Shown: piece after piece, positions 1 through 9,240 of the stretch
How positions within the stretch are numbered: position 1 is the stretch's first letter
Layout: each line of letters opens with the position of its first letter
Origin: Actinomycetota bacterium
GTDB taxonomy: Bacteria; Actinomycetota; Actinomycetes; Mycobacteriales; Mycobacteriaceae
Direction of reading: 5' to 3'
DNA length: 64,000 bases
NCBI GenBank assembly: GCA_018268465.1
Contig: JAFDWN010000008.1
Coordinates: 124,001 to 188,000 of the forward strand
Made by a program: the position numbers and the translations under genes
Notes under the pieces: model-generated
The model's input: only the letters and a program-made list of their open reading frames with translations
The model's database searches: none
What the model was told of the DNA's origin: nothing

Positions 1-753
1 CACGTCGGGGTGCACGTCGCCGGCGAGTTTGCCGTCGACCCGGCTGACCCCCACGTCGACGACGGCGGCGCCCGGCCGGACCATGTCGGCGGTCACCATA
101 TGCGGAACGCCGACGGCGGCCACGATGATGTCGGCCTGCCGGGTCAGCGCGGGCAGGTCGCGGGTTCCGGTGTGGCACAACGTGACCGTCGCGTTCTCGG
201 TACGCCGGGTGAGCAGCAGACCCAGAGGCCGCCCGACGGTCACCCCGCGCCCGATGACCACGACGTGCGCACCCGCGATCTCGACGTCATAGCGGCGCAA
301 CAGGTGCACGATGCCCCGCGGTGTGCACGGCAGCGGCGCCGGTGTGCCGAGCACCAGCCGGCCCAGATTCGTCGGGTGCAGACCGTCGGCGTCCTTGGCC
401 GGGTCGATGCGCTCCAGGGCGGCGTTCTCGTCGAGGTGTCTCGGCAGCGGCAGCTGGACGATGTAGCCGGTGCACGCCGGGTTGGCGTTGAGTTCGTCGA
501 TGGTCTCGTCGAGCGTCGCCTGGCTGATGTCGGCGGGCAAGTCGCGGCGGATCGAGTTGATACCCACCTTCGCGCAGTCGGCGTGCTTGCCGCGGACGTA
601 GGCCATGGATCCGGGGTCGTCGCCGACGAGCACCGTGCCCAGGCCAGGTGTGACACCGGCCGCGGTCAGCGCCGCGACCCTGTCTTTCAAGTCGACGAAG
701 ATCTCGTCGCGTGTGGCCTTACCGTCCAGCGTGATCGCACCCACGGCTGCCAT
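1..753 (-). CDS. folD: FolD, methylenetetrahydrofolate dehydrogenase/cyclohydrolase (C-terminus outside window)
   Basis: The bifunctional enzyme interconverts 5,10-methylene-, 5,10-methenyl- and 10-formyl-tetrahydrofolate with NADP, in the cytosol. The 251 visible codons carry the family signatures: [11 protein letters not shown] near residue 40, YVRGKHADC with the catalytic Lys shortly after, [21 protein letters not shown], and the NADP-binding [11 protein letters not shown]. The reading frame is open at base 1, so roughly the last 30 residues of a normal ~281-residue protein are missing. The start at 753 (MAAVGAI) is two to three codons upstream of the usual mycobacterial MGAI start; an internal GTG four codons in is the alternative. 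It is divergent from the oxidoreductase at 844. Identification is secure by similarity to Rv3356c. Confidence 0.95.
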   Translation of the reverse strand, partial: MAAVGAITLDGKATRDEIFVDLKDRVAALTAAGVTPGLGTVLVGDDPGSMAYVRGKHADCAKVGINSIRRDLPADISQATLDETIDELNANPACTGYIVQLPLPRHLDENAALERIDPAKDADGLHPTNLGRLVLGTPAPLPCTPRGIVHLLRRYDVEIAGAHVVVIGRGVTVGRPLGLLLTRRTENATVTLCHTGTRDLPALTRQADIIVAAVGVPHMVTADMVRPGAAVVDVGVSRVDGKLAGDVHPDV

Positions 754-843
754 TGTGTCATCGCGCGGCGCCGGGCTCCGACCGCCCGCTCAGCGGGCCA
801 CCTCCGTTGACAGTCCCGCCGGCACCATGCTGGGCTGCTGTCG

Positions 844-2070
844 ATGAACAATCAGCCAAATGTGTCGACTGACGTGTTTGGCAAGGGCGAGCTCGGCCCG
901 GTGACCCTGCGCAACCGCATCATCAAATCCGCCACCTTCGAGGCGTCGACGCCCAACGCACTCGTCACCGAGGACCTCATCACCTACCACCGGCTGCCGG
1001 CCGCGGGCGGAGTCGGCATGACCACCGTCGCCTACTGCGCGGTGTCGCCCGGCGGGCGCACCGAGGGCCGGCAGATCTGGATGCGGCCCGAAGCGGTCCC
1101 CGGCCTGCGCCGCCTCACCGAAGCCGTCCACGCCGAAGGCGCGGCGATCAGCGCCCAGATCGGCCACGCCGGCCCCGTCGCGGACGCGCGGTCGAACAGG
1201 GCCACCGCGCTGGCGCCGGTACGGTTCTTCAACCCCATCGCGATGAAATTCGCCAAGCGGGCCACCCGCGACGACATCGGTGACGTGATCGCGGCGCACG
1301 CGGATGCCGCCCGGTTCGCCGTCGACGCCGGGTTCGATGCCGTCGAGATCCACCTTGGCCACAACTACTTCGCCAGCTCGTTTCTCAGTCCGCTGATCAA
1401 CCGCCGCGACGACGAGTTCGGCGGGTCTCTGGAGAACCGCGCCAAGGTTGCGCGCGGCATGGTCCGGGCTGTGCGCCACGCCGTGAAAGACCAGATCGCG
1501 GTCACCGCGAAACTGAACATGTCCGACGGCGTGCGCGGTGGCATCTCCGTCGATGAAGCGCTCACCACCGCGAAGTGGCTCGAACAGGACGGCGGGCTGG
1601 ATGCCATCGAACTGACCGCGGGCAGTTCACTCGTCAACCCGATGTACCTGTTCCGCGGTGACGCCCCAGTCAAGGAGTTCGCCGCCGCGCTGCGACCGCC
1701 CATCCGCTGGGGTATGCGCATGACGGGTACGAAGTTCCTGCGGGAGTACCCGTACCGCGAGGCCTATCTGCTGCGCGACGCCCGGCTCTTCCGCGCCGAG
1801 CTGACGATGCCGCTGATCCTGTTGGGCGGGATCACCAACCGCGAAACCATGGACCTCGCGATGGCCGAGGGGTTCGACTTCGTCGCGATGGGACGCGCGC
1901 TGCTCGCCGAACCCGACCTGATCAACCGGATAGCGGCCGAAGGCGACGAACGCAGCGTCCGATCGGCCTGCACACACTGCAATCGCTGCATGGCGACCAT
2001 TTACAGCCACACCCACTGCGTGGTCACCGGCGCGCCCGACGCGCTGGTGCGGCAGGCGGGGGTCGGCTGA
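844..2070 (+). CDS. NADH:flavin oxidoreductase, Old Yellow Enzyme/2,4-dienoyl-CoA reductase type
   Basis: This 408-residue TIM-barrel flavoprotein probably reduces an enone-like substrate using FMN and NAD(P)H. The N-terminal LGPVTLRNRIIKSATFE stretch is the FMN-binding start of the family. GVDAVEIHLGHNY-like residues near 170 and FVAMGRALLAEPDL near 350 are the His-x2-Asn and phosphate-binding segments. A Cys cluster (CTHCNRCM, then HC) near residue 380 resembles the iron-sulfur ligands of dienoyl-CoA reductases, but the second flavin/NADPH half of those enzymes is absent. The start at 844 has no convincing Shine-Dalgarno sequence and may be leaderless. It corresponds in position to Rv3359. 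The substrate is unknown. Confidence 0.8.
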   Translation: MNNQPNVSTDVFGKGELGPVTLRNRIIKSATFEASTPNALVTEDLITYHRLPAAGGVGMTTVAYCAVSPGGRTEGRQIWMRPEAVPGLRRLTEAVHAEGAAISAQIGHAGPVADARSNRATALAPVRFFNPIAMKFAKRATRDDIGDVIAAHADAARFAVDAGFDAVEIHLGHNYFASSFLSPLINRRDDEFGGSLENRAKVARGMVRAVRHAVKDQIAVTAKLNMSDGVRGGISVDEALTTAKWLEQDGGLDAIELTAGSSLVNPMYLFRGDAPVKEFAAALRPPIRWGMRMTGTKFLREYPYREAYLLRDARLFRAELTMPLILLGGITNRETMDLAMAEGFDFVAMGRALLAEPDLINRIAAEGDERSVRSACTHCNRCMATIYSHTHCVVTGAPDALVRQAGVG

Positions 2071-2156
2071 CGGCCGCACACGTGTCGGGCCCCACAACGC
2101 CGGGCCCGGCGCGTACCCCGTGATCGCCGGCGCGGGTACCGATAGAGTTGGCGCCG

Positions 2157-4853
2157 ATGAGCCGCCCCACCCCGCCCGCACTGACCGTTCGGTACGACGG
2201 GTCGGCCCGCACCTTCGCCGCAGGCAACGACGTCGTCGTCGGCCGTGATCTGCGCGCCGACGTCCGGATCGCCCACCCCTTGATCTCGCGGGCCCACCTG
2301 GTGCTGCGCTTCGACCAGGGGCGCTGGCTGGCGATCGACAACGGCAGCCTCAACGGGATGTTCGCCAATGGGCGGCGGGTCCCCGCCGTCGAGATCGGCG
2401 ACGGGCAGAGCATCAACATCGGCAACCCCGACGGGCCCCGGCTGACGTTCGAGGTGGGCCGCCATCAGGGTTCGGCGGGACGCCCGCCGCAGACCACGGC
2501 GGTCCCGGCCGCCCAGCAGACGGGGACGGGTTGGCCTCATTCGGCGCCGACCGCCCCGCCGCGGCCGTCACGGTATCCCACCGCACCCCAGGCGCCCCTG
2601 TACCCGTCAGAGCCCCAGCAGGGCTACTCCTCGGGTCCGCAGCACGGTTACCCGTCGGGTCCGCAGCAGGGTTATCCATCGGGTCCCCAGGGGTACCCGC
2701 CTGCACAGGGCTATGCGTCCGGCCCGCAACAGGGCTACCCGTCGGCGTCACAGCCGCGCTACCCCACCGGCTCGGTGGCCCCGGCCCGCCCGGTGACGTC
2801 CCAGCCGATCTCACAATCGGCGCTCGACTCCGCGACCCGGATCGGGCCGACGGCCGCCCCGCGCTCGGGCGAAGGCAACATCGCCACGAGCATGCTCAAG
2901 ATCCTGCGTCCGGGCAGGGCCGCCGAGGCGCCGCCCGGGTCGGTAAAGATCGGCCGCGCCACCGACAACGACATCGTGATCCCCGACGTACTGGCGTCGC
3001 GTCATCACGCCACCCTGGTGCCGACCGCCGCCGGCACCGAGATCATCGACAACCGCAGCATCAACGGCACCTTCGTCAACGGCGCGAGGGTGGAGTCCGC
3101 GCCGCTGCACGACGGCGATGTCGTCACCATCGGCAACGTCGACCTCGTCTTCGCCAACGGCACGCTGGCACGCCGATCCGAGACGGAAGCCGACACCCGC
3201 ACCGGCGGCCTGGAGGTCCACGGTCTGACCTGGACCATCGAGGGCAACAAAACGCTGCTGGACAACATCACGCTCAGTGCGCGGCCCGGCACCCTGACCG
3301 CGGTGATCGGTCCGTCCGGCGCGGGAAAGTCGACCTTCGCCAAACAGGTCGCCGGATACACCCACCCGACCAGCGGCACGGTCACCTTCGAGGGTCACGA
3401 CATCCACGCCGAGTACGCCTCGCTGCGGTCCCGGATCGGGATGGTCCCGCAGGACGACGTCGTCCACGGCCAGCTGACGGTCAACCAGGCGTTGATGTAC
3501 GCCGCCGAGCTGCGGCTGCCTCCGGACACCACCAAGGAGGACCGCGCTCAGGTCGTCGCGCAGGTGCTCGAGGAACTGGAGATGACACGCCACGCGGACA
3601 CCCGGGTGGACAAACTCTCCGGCGGGCAGCGCAAACGCGCGTCCGTGGCGCTGGAGCTGCTGACGGGCCCGTCGCTGCTGATCCTCGACGAACCCACCTC
3701 GGGTCTGGATCCGGCGCTGGACCGCCAGGTCATGACAATGCTGCGCCAGCTCGCCGACGCCGGGCGCGTGGTGCTCGTGGTGACGCACTCCCTGACCTAT
3801 CTGGACGTCTGCGACCAGGTGCTGCTGCTCGCCCCCGGCGGTAAGACGGCGTTCTGCGGGGCGCCCAGCCAGATCGGTCCGTCGATGGGCACGACCAACT
3901 GGGCCGACATCTTCAGCTCCGTCGCCAACGATCCCGACGAGGCCAGCCGCCGCTACCTGGAGCGCAGCGGCCCGACGCCGCCGGCGCCGGCCTCGGAGAA
4001 ACCCGCGGATCTGGGGAAGCCGACCCGCACGAGTCTGCGGCGGCAGTTCTCCACCATTGCGCGCAGGCAGATGCGGCTGATCATCTCCGACCGCGGCTAC
4101 TTCATCTTCCTGGCACTGCTGCCGTTCATCATGGGCGTACTGTCCCTGTCGGTTCCCGGCACCGTCGGTTTCGGCGTCCCCGACCCGATGGGCGACGCCC
4201 CCAACGAGCCCGGCCAGATCCTGGTACTGCTCAACGTCGGTGCGATCTTCATGGGCACGGCATTGACGATCCGCGACCTGATCGGTGAACGCCCCATCTT
4301 CCGCCGCGAGCAGGCGGTCGGACTGTCCACCACCGCTTATCTTCTGGCGAAGGTCTGCGTGTACGCGGTGTTCGCGGTCGTGCAGTCCTCGATCGTCACC
4401 GGCATCACCATCCTCGGCAAGGGTGCGCCGTCGCAGGGTGCGGTGGTGTTCGGCAGTCCGACGCTCGAACTGTTCATCGTGATGGCCGCGACGACCGTCG
4501 CCGCGGCGATGGTCGGCCTCGCACTGTCCGCGCTGGCCAAGTCCAACGAGCAGATCATGCCGCTGTTGGTGGTGGCGATCATGTCGCAGCTGGTGTTCTC
4601 CGGCGGGATGATCCCGGTGACCGACCGTATCGTGCTCGACCAGCTGTCGTGGTTCACCCCGGCGCGGTGGGGATTCGCGGCGTCGGCGTCCACGGTGGAT
4701 CTCATCCACCTCGTGCCCGGCCCGCTCACACCCAAGGACCGGCATTGGGAACACACCGCGTCGGCGTGGTGGTTCGACATGGGGATGCTCGCCTTGATCA
4801 GCGTCGGGTATCTGTCGTTCGTGCGGTGGAAGATCCGCCTGAAAGCCGCGTGA
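2157..4853 (+). CDS. FHA-domain ABC transporter, ATPase fused to permease (Rv1747-like)
   Basis: An 898-residue half-transporter. An N-terminal FHA domain (~residues 8-95, with GRDLRADVRIAHPLISRAH) is followed by a Pro/Gln/Gly/Tyr-rich linker of GYPSGPQQ repeats (~145-215). A second FHA domain (~250-340, RASRHH and NGTFVNG type residues) follows, then an ABC ATPase with Walker A GPSGAGKS, signature LSGGQRKR and Walker B LLILDEPTSGLD, then an ABC-2 type permease of about six helices (~640-895). In the M. tuberculosis relative the FHA domains bind phosphothreonines made by PknF, and the exporter affects lipid-linked sugars. No kinase gene is adjacent here. I chose ATG 2157 (MSRPTPP); a TTG three codons upstream is possible. 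Confidence 0.9.
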   Translation: MSRPTPPALTVRYDGSARTFAAGNDVVVGRDLRADVRIAHPLISRAHLVLRFDQGRWLAIDNGSLNGMFANGRRVPAVEIGDGQSINIGNPDGPRLTFEVGRHQGSAGRPPQTTAVPAAQQTGTGWPHSAPTAPPRPSRYPTAPQAPLYPSEPQQGYSSGPQHGYPSGPQQGYPSGPQGYPPAQGYASGPQQGYPSASQPRYPTGSVAPARPVTSQPISQSALDSATRIGPTAAPRSGEGNIATSMLKILRPGRAAEAPPGSVKIGRATDNDIVIPDVLASRHHATLVPTAAGTEIIDNRSINGTFVNGARVESAPLHDGDVVTIGNVDLVFANGTLARRSETEADTRTGGLEVHGLTWTIEGNKTLLDNITLSARPGTLTAVIGPSGAGKSTFAKQVAGYTHPTSGTVTFEGHDIHAEYASLRSRIGMVPQDDVVHGQLTVNQALMYAAELRLPPDTTKEDRAQVVAQVLEELEMTRHADTRVDKLSGGQRKRASVALELLTGPSLLILDEPTSGLDPALDRQVMTMLRQLADAGRVVLVVTHSLTYLDVCDQVLLLAPGGKTAFCGAPSQIGPSMGTTNWADIFSSVANDPDEASRRYLERSGPTPPAPASEKPADLGKPTRTSLRRQFSTIARRQMRLIISDRGYFIFLALLPFIMGVLSLSVPGTVGFGVPDPMGDAPNEPGQILVLLNVGAIFMGTALTIRDLIGERPIFRREQAVGLSTTAYLLAKVCVYAVFAVVQSSIVTGITILGKGAPSQGAVVFGSPTLELFIVMAATTVAAAMVGLALSALAKSNEQIMPLLVVAIMSQLVFSGGMIPVTDRIVLDQLSWFTPARWGFAASASTVDLIHLVPGPLTPKDRHWEHTASAWWFDMGMLALISVGYLSFVRWKIRLKAA

Positions 4854-4913
4854 TGACGAGCGTGCGAGGAATCGCGCCATCCAGCCCCGCGTGATGACGA
4901 GCATGCGAGGAAT
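4846..4913 (+). repeat. 27-bp direct repeat pair, 14-bp spacer
   Basis: Bases 4846-4872 and 4887-4913 are the same 27 bp (CCGCGTGATGACGAGC...) with one mismatch. The first copy contains the stop codon of the ABC transporter, so the second is a duplication of the gene end into the intergenic space. I see no further copies in the window. Confidence 0.8.
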
Positions 4914-4930
4914 TTAGGGCAGTCCGCCGA

Positions 4931-5006
4931 ATTACCCGAACGGGTAATCCCCCCGGCGCCGGTGACGGCTGTCGAAACAGCGAATTCGAGTAGCGCAATA
5001 CGCTAC
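4931..5006. promoter_or_regulatory. Two palindromes upstream of the TIR-STAND gene
   Basis: ATTACCCG-AA-CGGGTAAT (4931-4948) is a perfect 8-bp inverted repeat with a 2-base spacer. GTAGCG-CAATA-CGCTAC (4990-5006) is a perfect 6-bp inverted repeat with a 5-base spacer. Both lie in the 187-bp gap before the TIR-STAND start at 5041. They could be operators; the first could also act as a terminator for the transporter, although no T-run follows. No clear Shine-Dalgarno sequence precedes 5041. Confidence 0.4.
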
Positions 5007-5040
5007 CGTTCCGCTCATCGCAGCCGACACTCTGTAAATC

Positions 5041-8000
5041 ATGTCCAAGGTTTTCTTGAGCCATTCGAGCCGGGACAACGTCGCGGCCGAAGCGCTGGTG
5101 TCCTGGCTGCAGTCGGCCGAACCGGCGCTGGTGGACGAGATCTTCTTCGACCGCGACGTGAAGAACGGCATCGTCGCCGGAGAACGGTGGAAAACGGCGC
5201 TCAAGGACGCCAGCGACCGGTGCGAAGCGGTCATCTGCCTGCTCTCCCGCAGCTGGGACGCCTCACGTGAATGCCAGGTCGAGTACCGTGCGGCGGAGTA
5301 TCTGGGAAAGCCGGTATTCCCGGTTCGCCTCGAGCCCGCGTCCGGTCGCGATATCACCGCGGAATGGCAGCGGTGCGACCTTTTCGGCGACGGACCGAAA
5401 ACGCCCGTGGCGGTCAATGACGGGGCCCAGTCGGTCGAATTCCTCACCGCCGGTCTGGAGCGGCTGAGAAACGGGTTGCGCACCATCGGGGTGGCGCCCG
5501 ACGCATTCCGCTGGCCCCCGCAGGATGACCCCGACCGGTCGCCCTACCGCGGCTGGCAGCCGCTGGAGTCGGTGGACGCGGCGGTCTATTTCGGCCGCGA
5601 CGTCGAGATCAACCGGGCAATGAGCGCGATCCGCGCCCTGCGCGCGGCCGGCACCAAGCGGGCGTTCACCATCCTCGGGCCGTCGGGTGCGGGTAAGTCC
5701 TCATTCCTACGGGCGGGTCTGCTCCCCCGGTTGCGACGCGATGACCGGCACTTCCTGACGATGCCGATCGTGCGCCCCGACCGCCACCCGCTCAGCGGCG
5801 AGCTGGGCCTGGCCAAGTCGATCCACGAGCTGCGGTCCTCGCTCGGCTTGGACGAACCCGAACTCGGCGGGATCAAGGCCGGGGTGGCCGACACGGTGAA
5901 TGTCCGGACCTGGCTGACCGAGGCGCAGACAGCGGCGGTGAAACGCTTCGTCAACGGGCAGTCGCCGGCCGCGCCGACGCTGATCCTTCCGGTGGATCAG
6001 GCCGAGGAGTTGTTCTGCGCCGACGCCGGCGCCGAGTCCGGCGATTTCCTGACCGTCGTCGCCGACCTCGCGGCTACCGCGTCCGACCTGCCGATCATGG
6101 TGCTCGCGACGATCCGCACCGATCGCTACGAGCTCTTTCAGACCGCACCGCAACTCGCCGACGTCGATCCGTACGCGTTCGAAGATCTCAAGCCGATGCG
6201 CCCCAACCGGTTCCGCGAGGTCATCTGCGGGCCGGCCGACCGGCTCGAATCAGCGGGCAGCCGGCTGCGCTGGGCACCGGAGGTCGTCGAACGGATCCTG
6301 CAGGCATGCGACTCCAGCGCCGACGCGCTGCCGCTGCTGTCGCTGACGCTGGCCCGGCTCTACGAGGATTTCGGCGGCGACGGCGAGATCACGCTCGACG
6401 AATACGAGTCGATGGGTGGGATGGGCCGGGTGGTGGAAACCGAGATCGAGTCGGTGCTGTCCACCGAACCCGCCACCCGCGCCGGTGAACTCGAACAGCT
6501 GCGCCGTGTGTTCATCCCGTGGCTGGCGACGATCAACCCGGTCAACAACATGCCCCTGCGACGGGTTGCCCGCCTGTTCGATCTGCCCGCCGACGGTCAC
6601 CGGCTCGTCGAGGCGCTCGTCGCCAGGCGACTTCTCACCGAGGATGAGCGAGACGGCGAGAAGGTCATCGAAGTTTCCCTGGAAAGCCTTCTGCGCCAAT
6701 GGGATACCTTGTCGACGTGGCTGCGCGAGGAGGCCGCCGACCTCAAGGACGCCGACTTTCTCGACCAGAAGACGCGCGCCTGGTCCGAGAACGACAGGCA
6801 GGACGACTGGCTGCTGTCCGGCGCGCAGCTCACCGACGCCGAGGCCCTGGCGGCCAAACCCGGTTTCCGCGACCGGCTCAACACCGCCCGCGAGTATCTG
6901 CTGGCGTCGCGGCAGCGAGAGGATGAACGCACCGCCGCGGATCTGCGCGAAGCGGAGGAACACCGCGACAACGCCGAGCGCCTCGTCGAGGTGGAGCGGC
7001 GCGCCAACCGCGATGCGCAGCACGGCTCTCGGGTGCTGCGCCGGGTCGCGGCCCTGACCGCCACGGTCGCCGTGGTGGCGGCGGGTCTCGCCGCGTGGGC
7101 GCTGGTCGAACGGGCCAACGCCGAGGAACAGTTCCTGCACGCGACGGCCCAGCGCCTGCTGGCCGAATCGCGGGCGATGCTGGCGGGCCAATCCCCCAAC
7201 GGCGACAACGATGTGCTGGCCATGCAGTTGCTGCTGGCCGCCCGCGGCCTCGCCCCGACCATGCCGTCCGACGCCGACTACCAACTGCTGACCGTGCTCA
7301 ACCAGGAACGCGACGTCGTCAGGATCGCCGACGCCCCGACCAAGGTGATCAGCGTGGCCGTGGACCCCAACGGGGGGCGGGTCGCCGCGGGCGGCGCCGA
7401 CAACACGATCCGGCTGTGGGACACCGACACCGGCCGGTGGAGTCCGACGGCGCTGACGGGTCACCGCGGCATGGTCACCAGTGTGGCCTTCAGCCCCGAC
7501 GGCGGCGCCCTGGCCTCCGGTTCGGCCGACGACACCGTCCGGGTCTGGGACGTCGCGAACGGTACGCAGCGCGCCGAGATGTCCGGCCATCAGGGCGCGG
7601 TGGTCCGCGTCGCGTGGAGCCCCGACGGGGCCAGGATCGCGTCGGGATCCACCGACGGGACCGTACGCATCTGGGACGCTCGGCGCGGCACCTCGATCGC
7701 CACGCTCGCCGGGGGCGGCGCCACGATCAACGGGGTGGCGTTCGACCGGGACGGCACCAGGATCGTCACCGGCTCCGCCGACGGCACCGTACGAATCTGG
7801 GATACCCAGCGCGGCACCGAGATCGCGCGGCTGCTCGGCCACAGCGCTGACGTCGTCCGGGTGGCGTGGAGCCCCGACGGCAGCCGGATCGCGTCCGCAT
7901 CGACCGACGGTACGGTGCGAATCTGGGACCCGGACCGTCGCACCATCGTGCACGTACTGGACAACGGGCGAATCCCGGTGCTCAGCGTCGCGTTCAGCCC

Positions 8001-9240
8001 GGACGGCAGCAGGATCACCTCCGGCGGCGACGACAGGACGGTGCGACTGTGGGACGCCGTCACCGGGCGGCCGATCGCGACCCTCGACGGCCACGACTCC
8101 AAAGTGCTCGACGTGCAGTTCACCGCGGATGGCCTGAAAGTCGTCTCGACCGGCGACGACGGTGACGACACGATGCGCTTGTGGGACGCCAGCAGCTGGC
8201 AACCCATCCGGGGCGACGAGACTGCGGCGCAGTACGCGACGCTGCGCTCGGGCGCGCGCAGCATCGTGGCGGTCGGCGACGACGGCACGGTGCGGTCCTG
8301 GGACACCGTGACCGGCCGGCCGGTGGGTGCGCCGCTTCGGTTCGCCGACGGGCAAAGCCGGCTCGTCGGCGTCAGGGCGGGCCGTGTGCTCACCGCCGAT
8401 GCCACCGGGACCGTGCAGCTCTGGGATGTGGTGTCGGCGGACGGGCGGTGGACGAGGCTGTCCCCCAACGCAATCGGCGAGCCGCTGCGGGTCGACCCGC
8501 AGCGGGTGGCCCTGGCCGACTACGACCCCGCGGGTACCGTCGCGGTCGCACCCGAATCGGCACAAACGGTCCGGCTCTTCGACGCGAGAACCGCAGCGCC
8601 GTTGAGCGCACCCGTCCGACTCGACCACCCCGTCACCGCTGTCGCGGTCATGCCCGGCGGCAACGGCTTCGCCACCGCAGAAAACGATTCCGTCGTCCGG
8701 CTGTGGGATCGCGACGGGGCTCCGCTCGGCCCGCCGATCATCAATGAGGAGCCGGTCACCGGCCTCGCGTTCGGCACCGGCGGGGATATCCTCGCGGCGT
8801 GGGGCGGGCGTCGACTCCGATTGTGGGACACCGGGAATGCGCAGCCGATCGGCGAGACCCTGCGGGCACGATCGCAGATCACCGCGGTGGCCTTCGACGG
8901 CGGCGGGACATTGCTGGCCGCGGGCGGCGCGGACGGGGCGATCGCGCTGCGCGGGGTGCACGACGGCGACACACCCCTGCCCAGCCTGGCCGGTGCGGGC
9001 GCCGACGTGACCAGCCTGGAGTTCAGTCCTGTTGGCACCCGGCTGCTTTCGGCGTACGACGACGGCACCGTGCAGGTGTGGCCCGTCGGGGCGGTGACGG
9101 CGGATCCGCCGAAGAGCCTGTGCACCAAGCTGTCCAGCAACATGAGCGAGCAGCAGTGGCGTCAGTGGCTGCCCGGGATCGACTACCGGGATCAGTGCGA
9201 CGGCCTGCCACGCGCCGACGACACCGGGGAGGCATCATGA
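5041..9240 (+). CDS. TIR-STAND NTPase-WD40 repeat protein, putative defence sensor/effector
   Basis: A 1399-residue fusion. Residues 1-~115 are a TIR domain: it opens VFLSHSSRDN, and the CxxE segment around Cys78-Glu81 is the likely NADase glutamate region. A STAND-type NTPase follows, opening YFGRDVEI near 183, with Walker A GPSGAGKSS (~214-222) and a Walker B-like LILPVDQAEELF (~313-324), then a winged-helix-like region. A coiled region leads to one predicted membrane helix (~665-690). Residues ~760-1375 hold about 14 WD40 blades, many with SPDG and RxWD motifs. The blades probably sense a trigger, NTPase-driven assembly activates TIR, and TIR depletes NAD or makes a signal. Its stop overlaps the start of the next gene (ATGA), so the two are translationally coupled. 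Function is inferred from domain architecture only. Confidence 0.85.
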   Translation: MSKVFLSHSSRDNVAAEALVSWLQSAEPALVDEIFFDRDVKNGIVAGERWKTALKDASDRCEAVICLLSRSWDASRECQVEYRAAEYLGKPVFPVRLEPASGRDITAEWQRCDLFGDGPKTPVAVNDGAQSVEFLTAGLERLRNGLRTIGVAPDAFRWPPQDDPDRSPYRGWQPLESVDAAVYFGRDVEINRAMSAIRALRAAGTKRAFTILGPSGAGKSSFLRAGLLPRLRRDDRHFLTMPIVRPDRHPLSGELGLAKSIHELRSSLGLDEPELGGIKAGVADTVNVRTWLTEAQTAAVKRFVNGQSPAAPTLILPVDQAEELFCADAGAESGDFLTVVADLAATASDLPIMVLATIRTDRYELFQTAPQLADVDPYAFEDLKPMRPNRFREVICGPADRLESAGSRLRWAPEVVERILQACDSSADALPLLSLTLARLYEDFGGDGEITLDEYESMGGMGRVVETEIESVLSTEPATRAGELEQLRRVFIPWLATINPVNNMPLRRVARLFDLPADGHRLVEALVARRLLTEDERDGEKVIEVSLESLLRQWDTLSTWLREEAADLKDADFLDQKTRAWSENDRQDDWLLSGAQLTDAEALAAKPGFRDRLNTAREYLLASRQREDERTAADLREAEEHRDNAERLVEVERRANRDAQHGSRVLRRVAALTATVAVVAAGLAAWALVERANAEEQFLHATAQRLLAESRAMLAGQSPNGDNDVLAMQLLLAARGLAPTMPSDADYQLLTVLNQERDVVRIADAPTKVISVAVDPNGGRVAAGGADNTIRLWDTDTGRWSPTALTGHRGMVTSVAFSPDGGALASGSADDTVRVWDVANGTQRAEMSGHQGAVVRVAWSPDGARIASGSTDGTVRIWDARRGTSIATLAGGGATINGVAFDRDGTRIVTGSADGTVRIWDTQRGTEIARLLGHSADVVRVAWSPDGSRIASASTDGTVRIWDPDRRTIVHVLDNGRIPVLSVAFSPDGSRITSGGDDRTVRLWDAVTGRPIATLDGHDSKVLDVQFTADGLKVVSTGDDGDDTMRLWDASSWQPIRGDETAAQYATLRSGARSIVAVGDDGTVRSWDTVTGRPVGAPLRFADGQSRLVGVRAGRVLTADATGTVQLWDVVSADGRWTRLSPNAIGEPLRVDPQRVALADYDPAGTVAVAPESAQTVRLFDARTAAPLSAPVRLDHPVTAVAVMPGGNGFATAENDSVVRLWDRDGAPLGPPIINEEPVTGLAFGTGGDILAAWGGRRLRLWDTGNAQPIGETLRARSQITAVAFDGGGTLLAAGGADGAIALRGVHDGDTPLPSLAGAGADVTSLEFSPVGTRLLSAYDDGTVQVWPVGAVTADPPKSLCTKLSSNMSEQQWRQWLPGIDYRDQCDGLPRADDTGEAS

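Noticed and set aside
2811..4904. 697-codon open frame antisense to the FHA-ABC transporter
   Set aside because: The composition is typical antisense shadow; the sense strand has complete ABC and FHA motifs.
6250..8961. 903-codon open frame antisense to the TIR-STAND-WD40 gene
   Set aside because: It is the phase shadow of a high-GC gene: translation is Arg/Gly/His/Pro-rich with no recognisable domain, while the plus strand encodes a clear multidomain protein.
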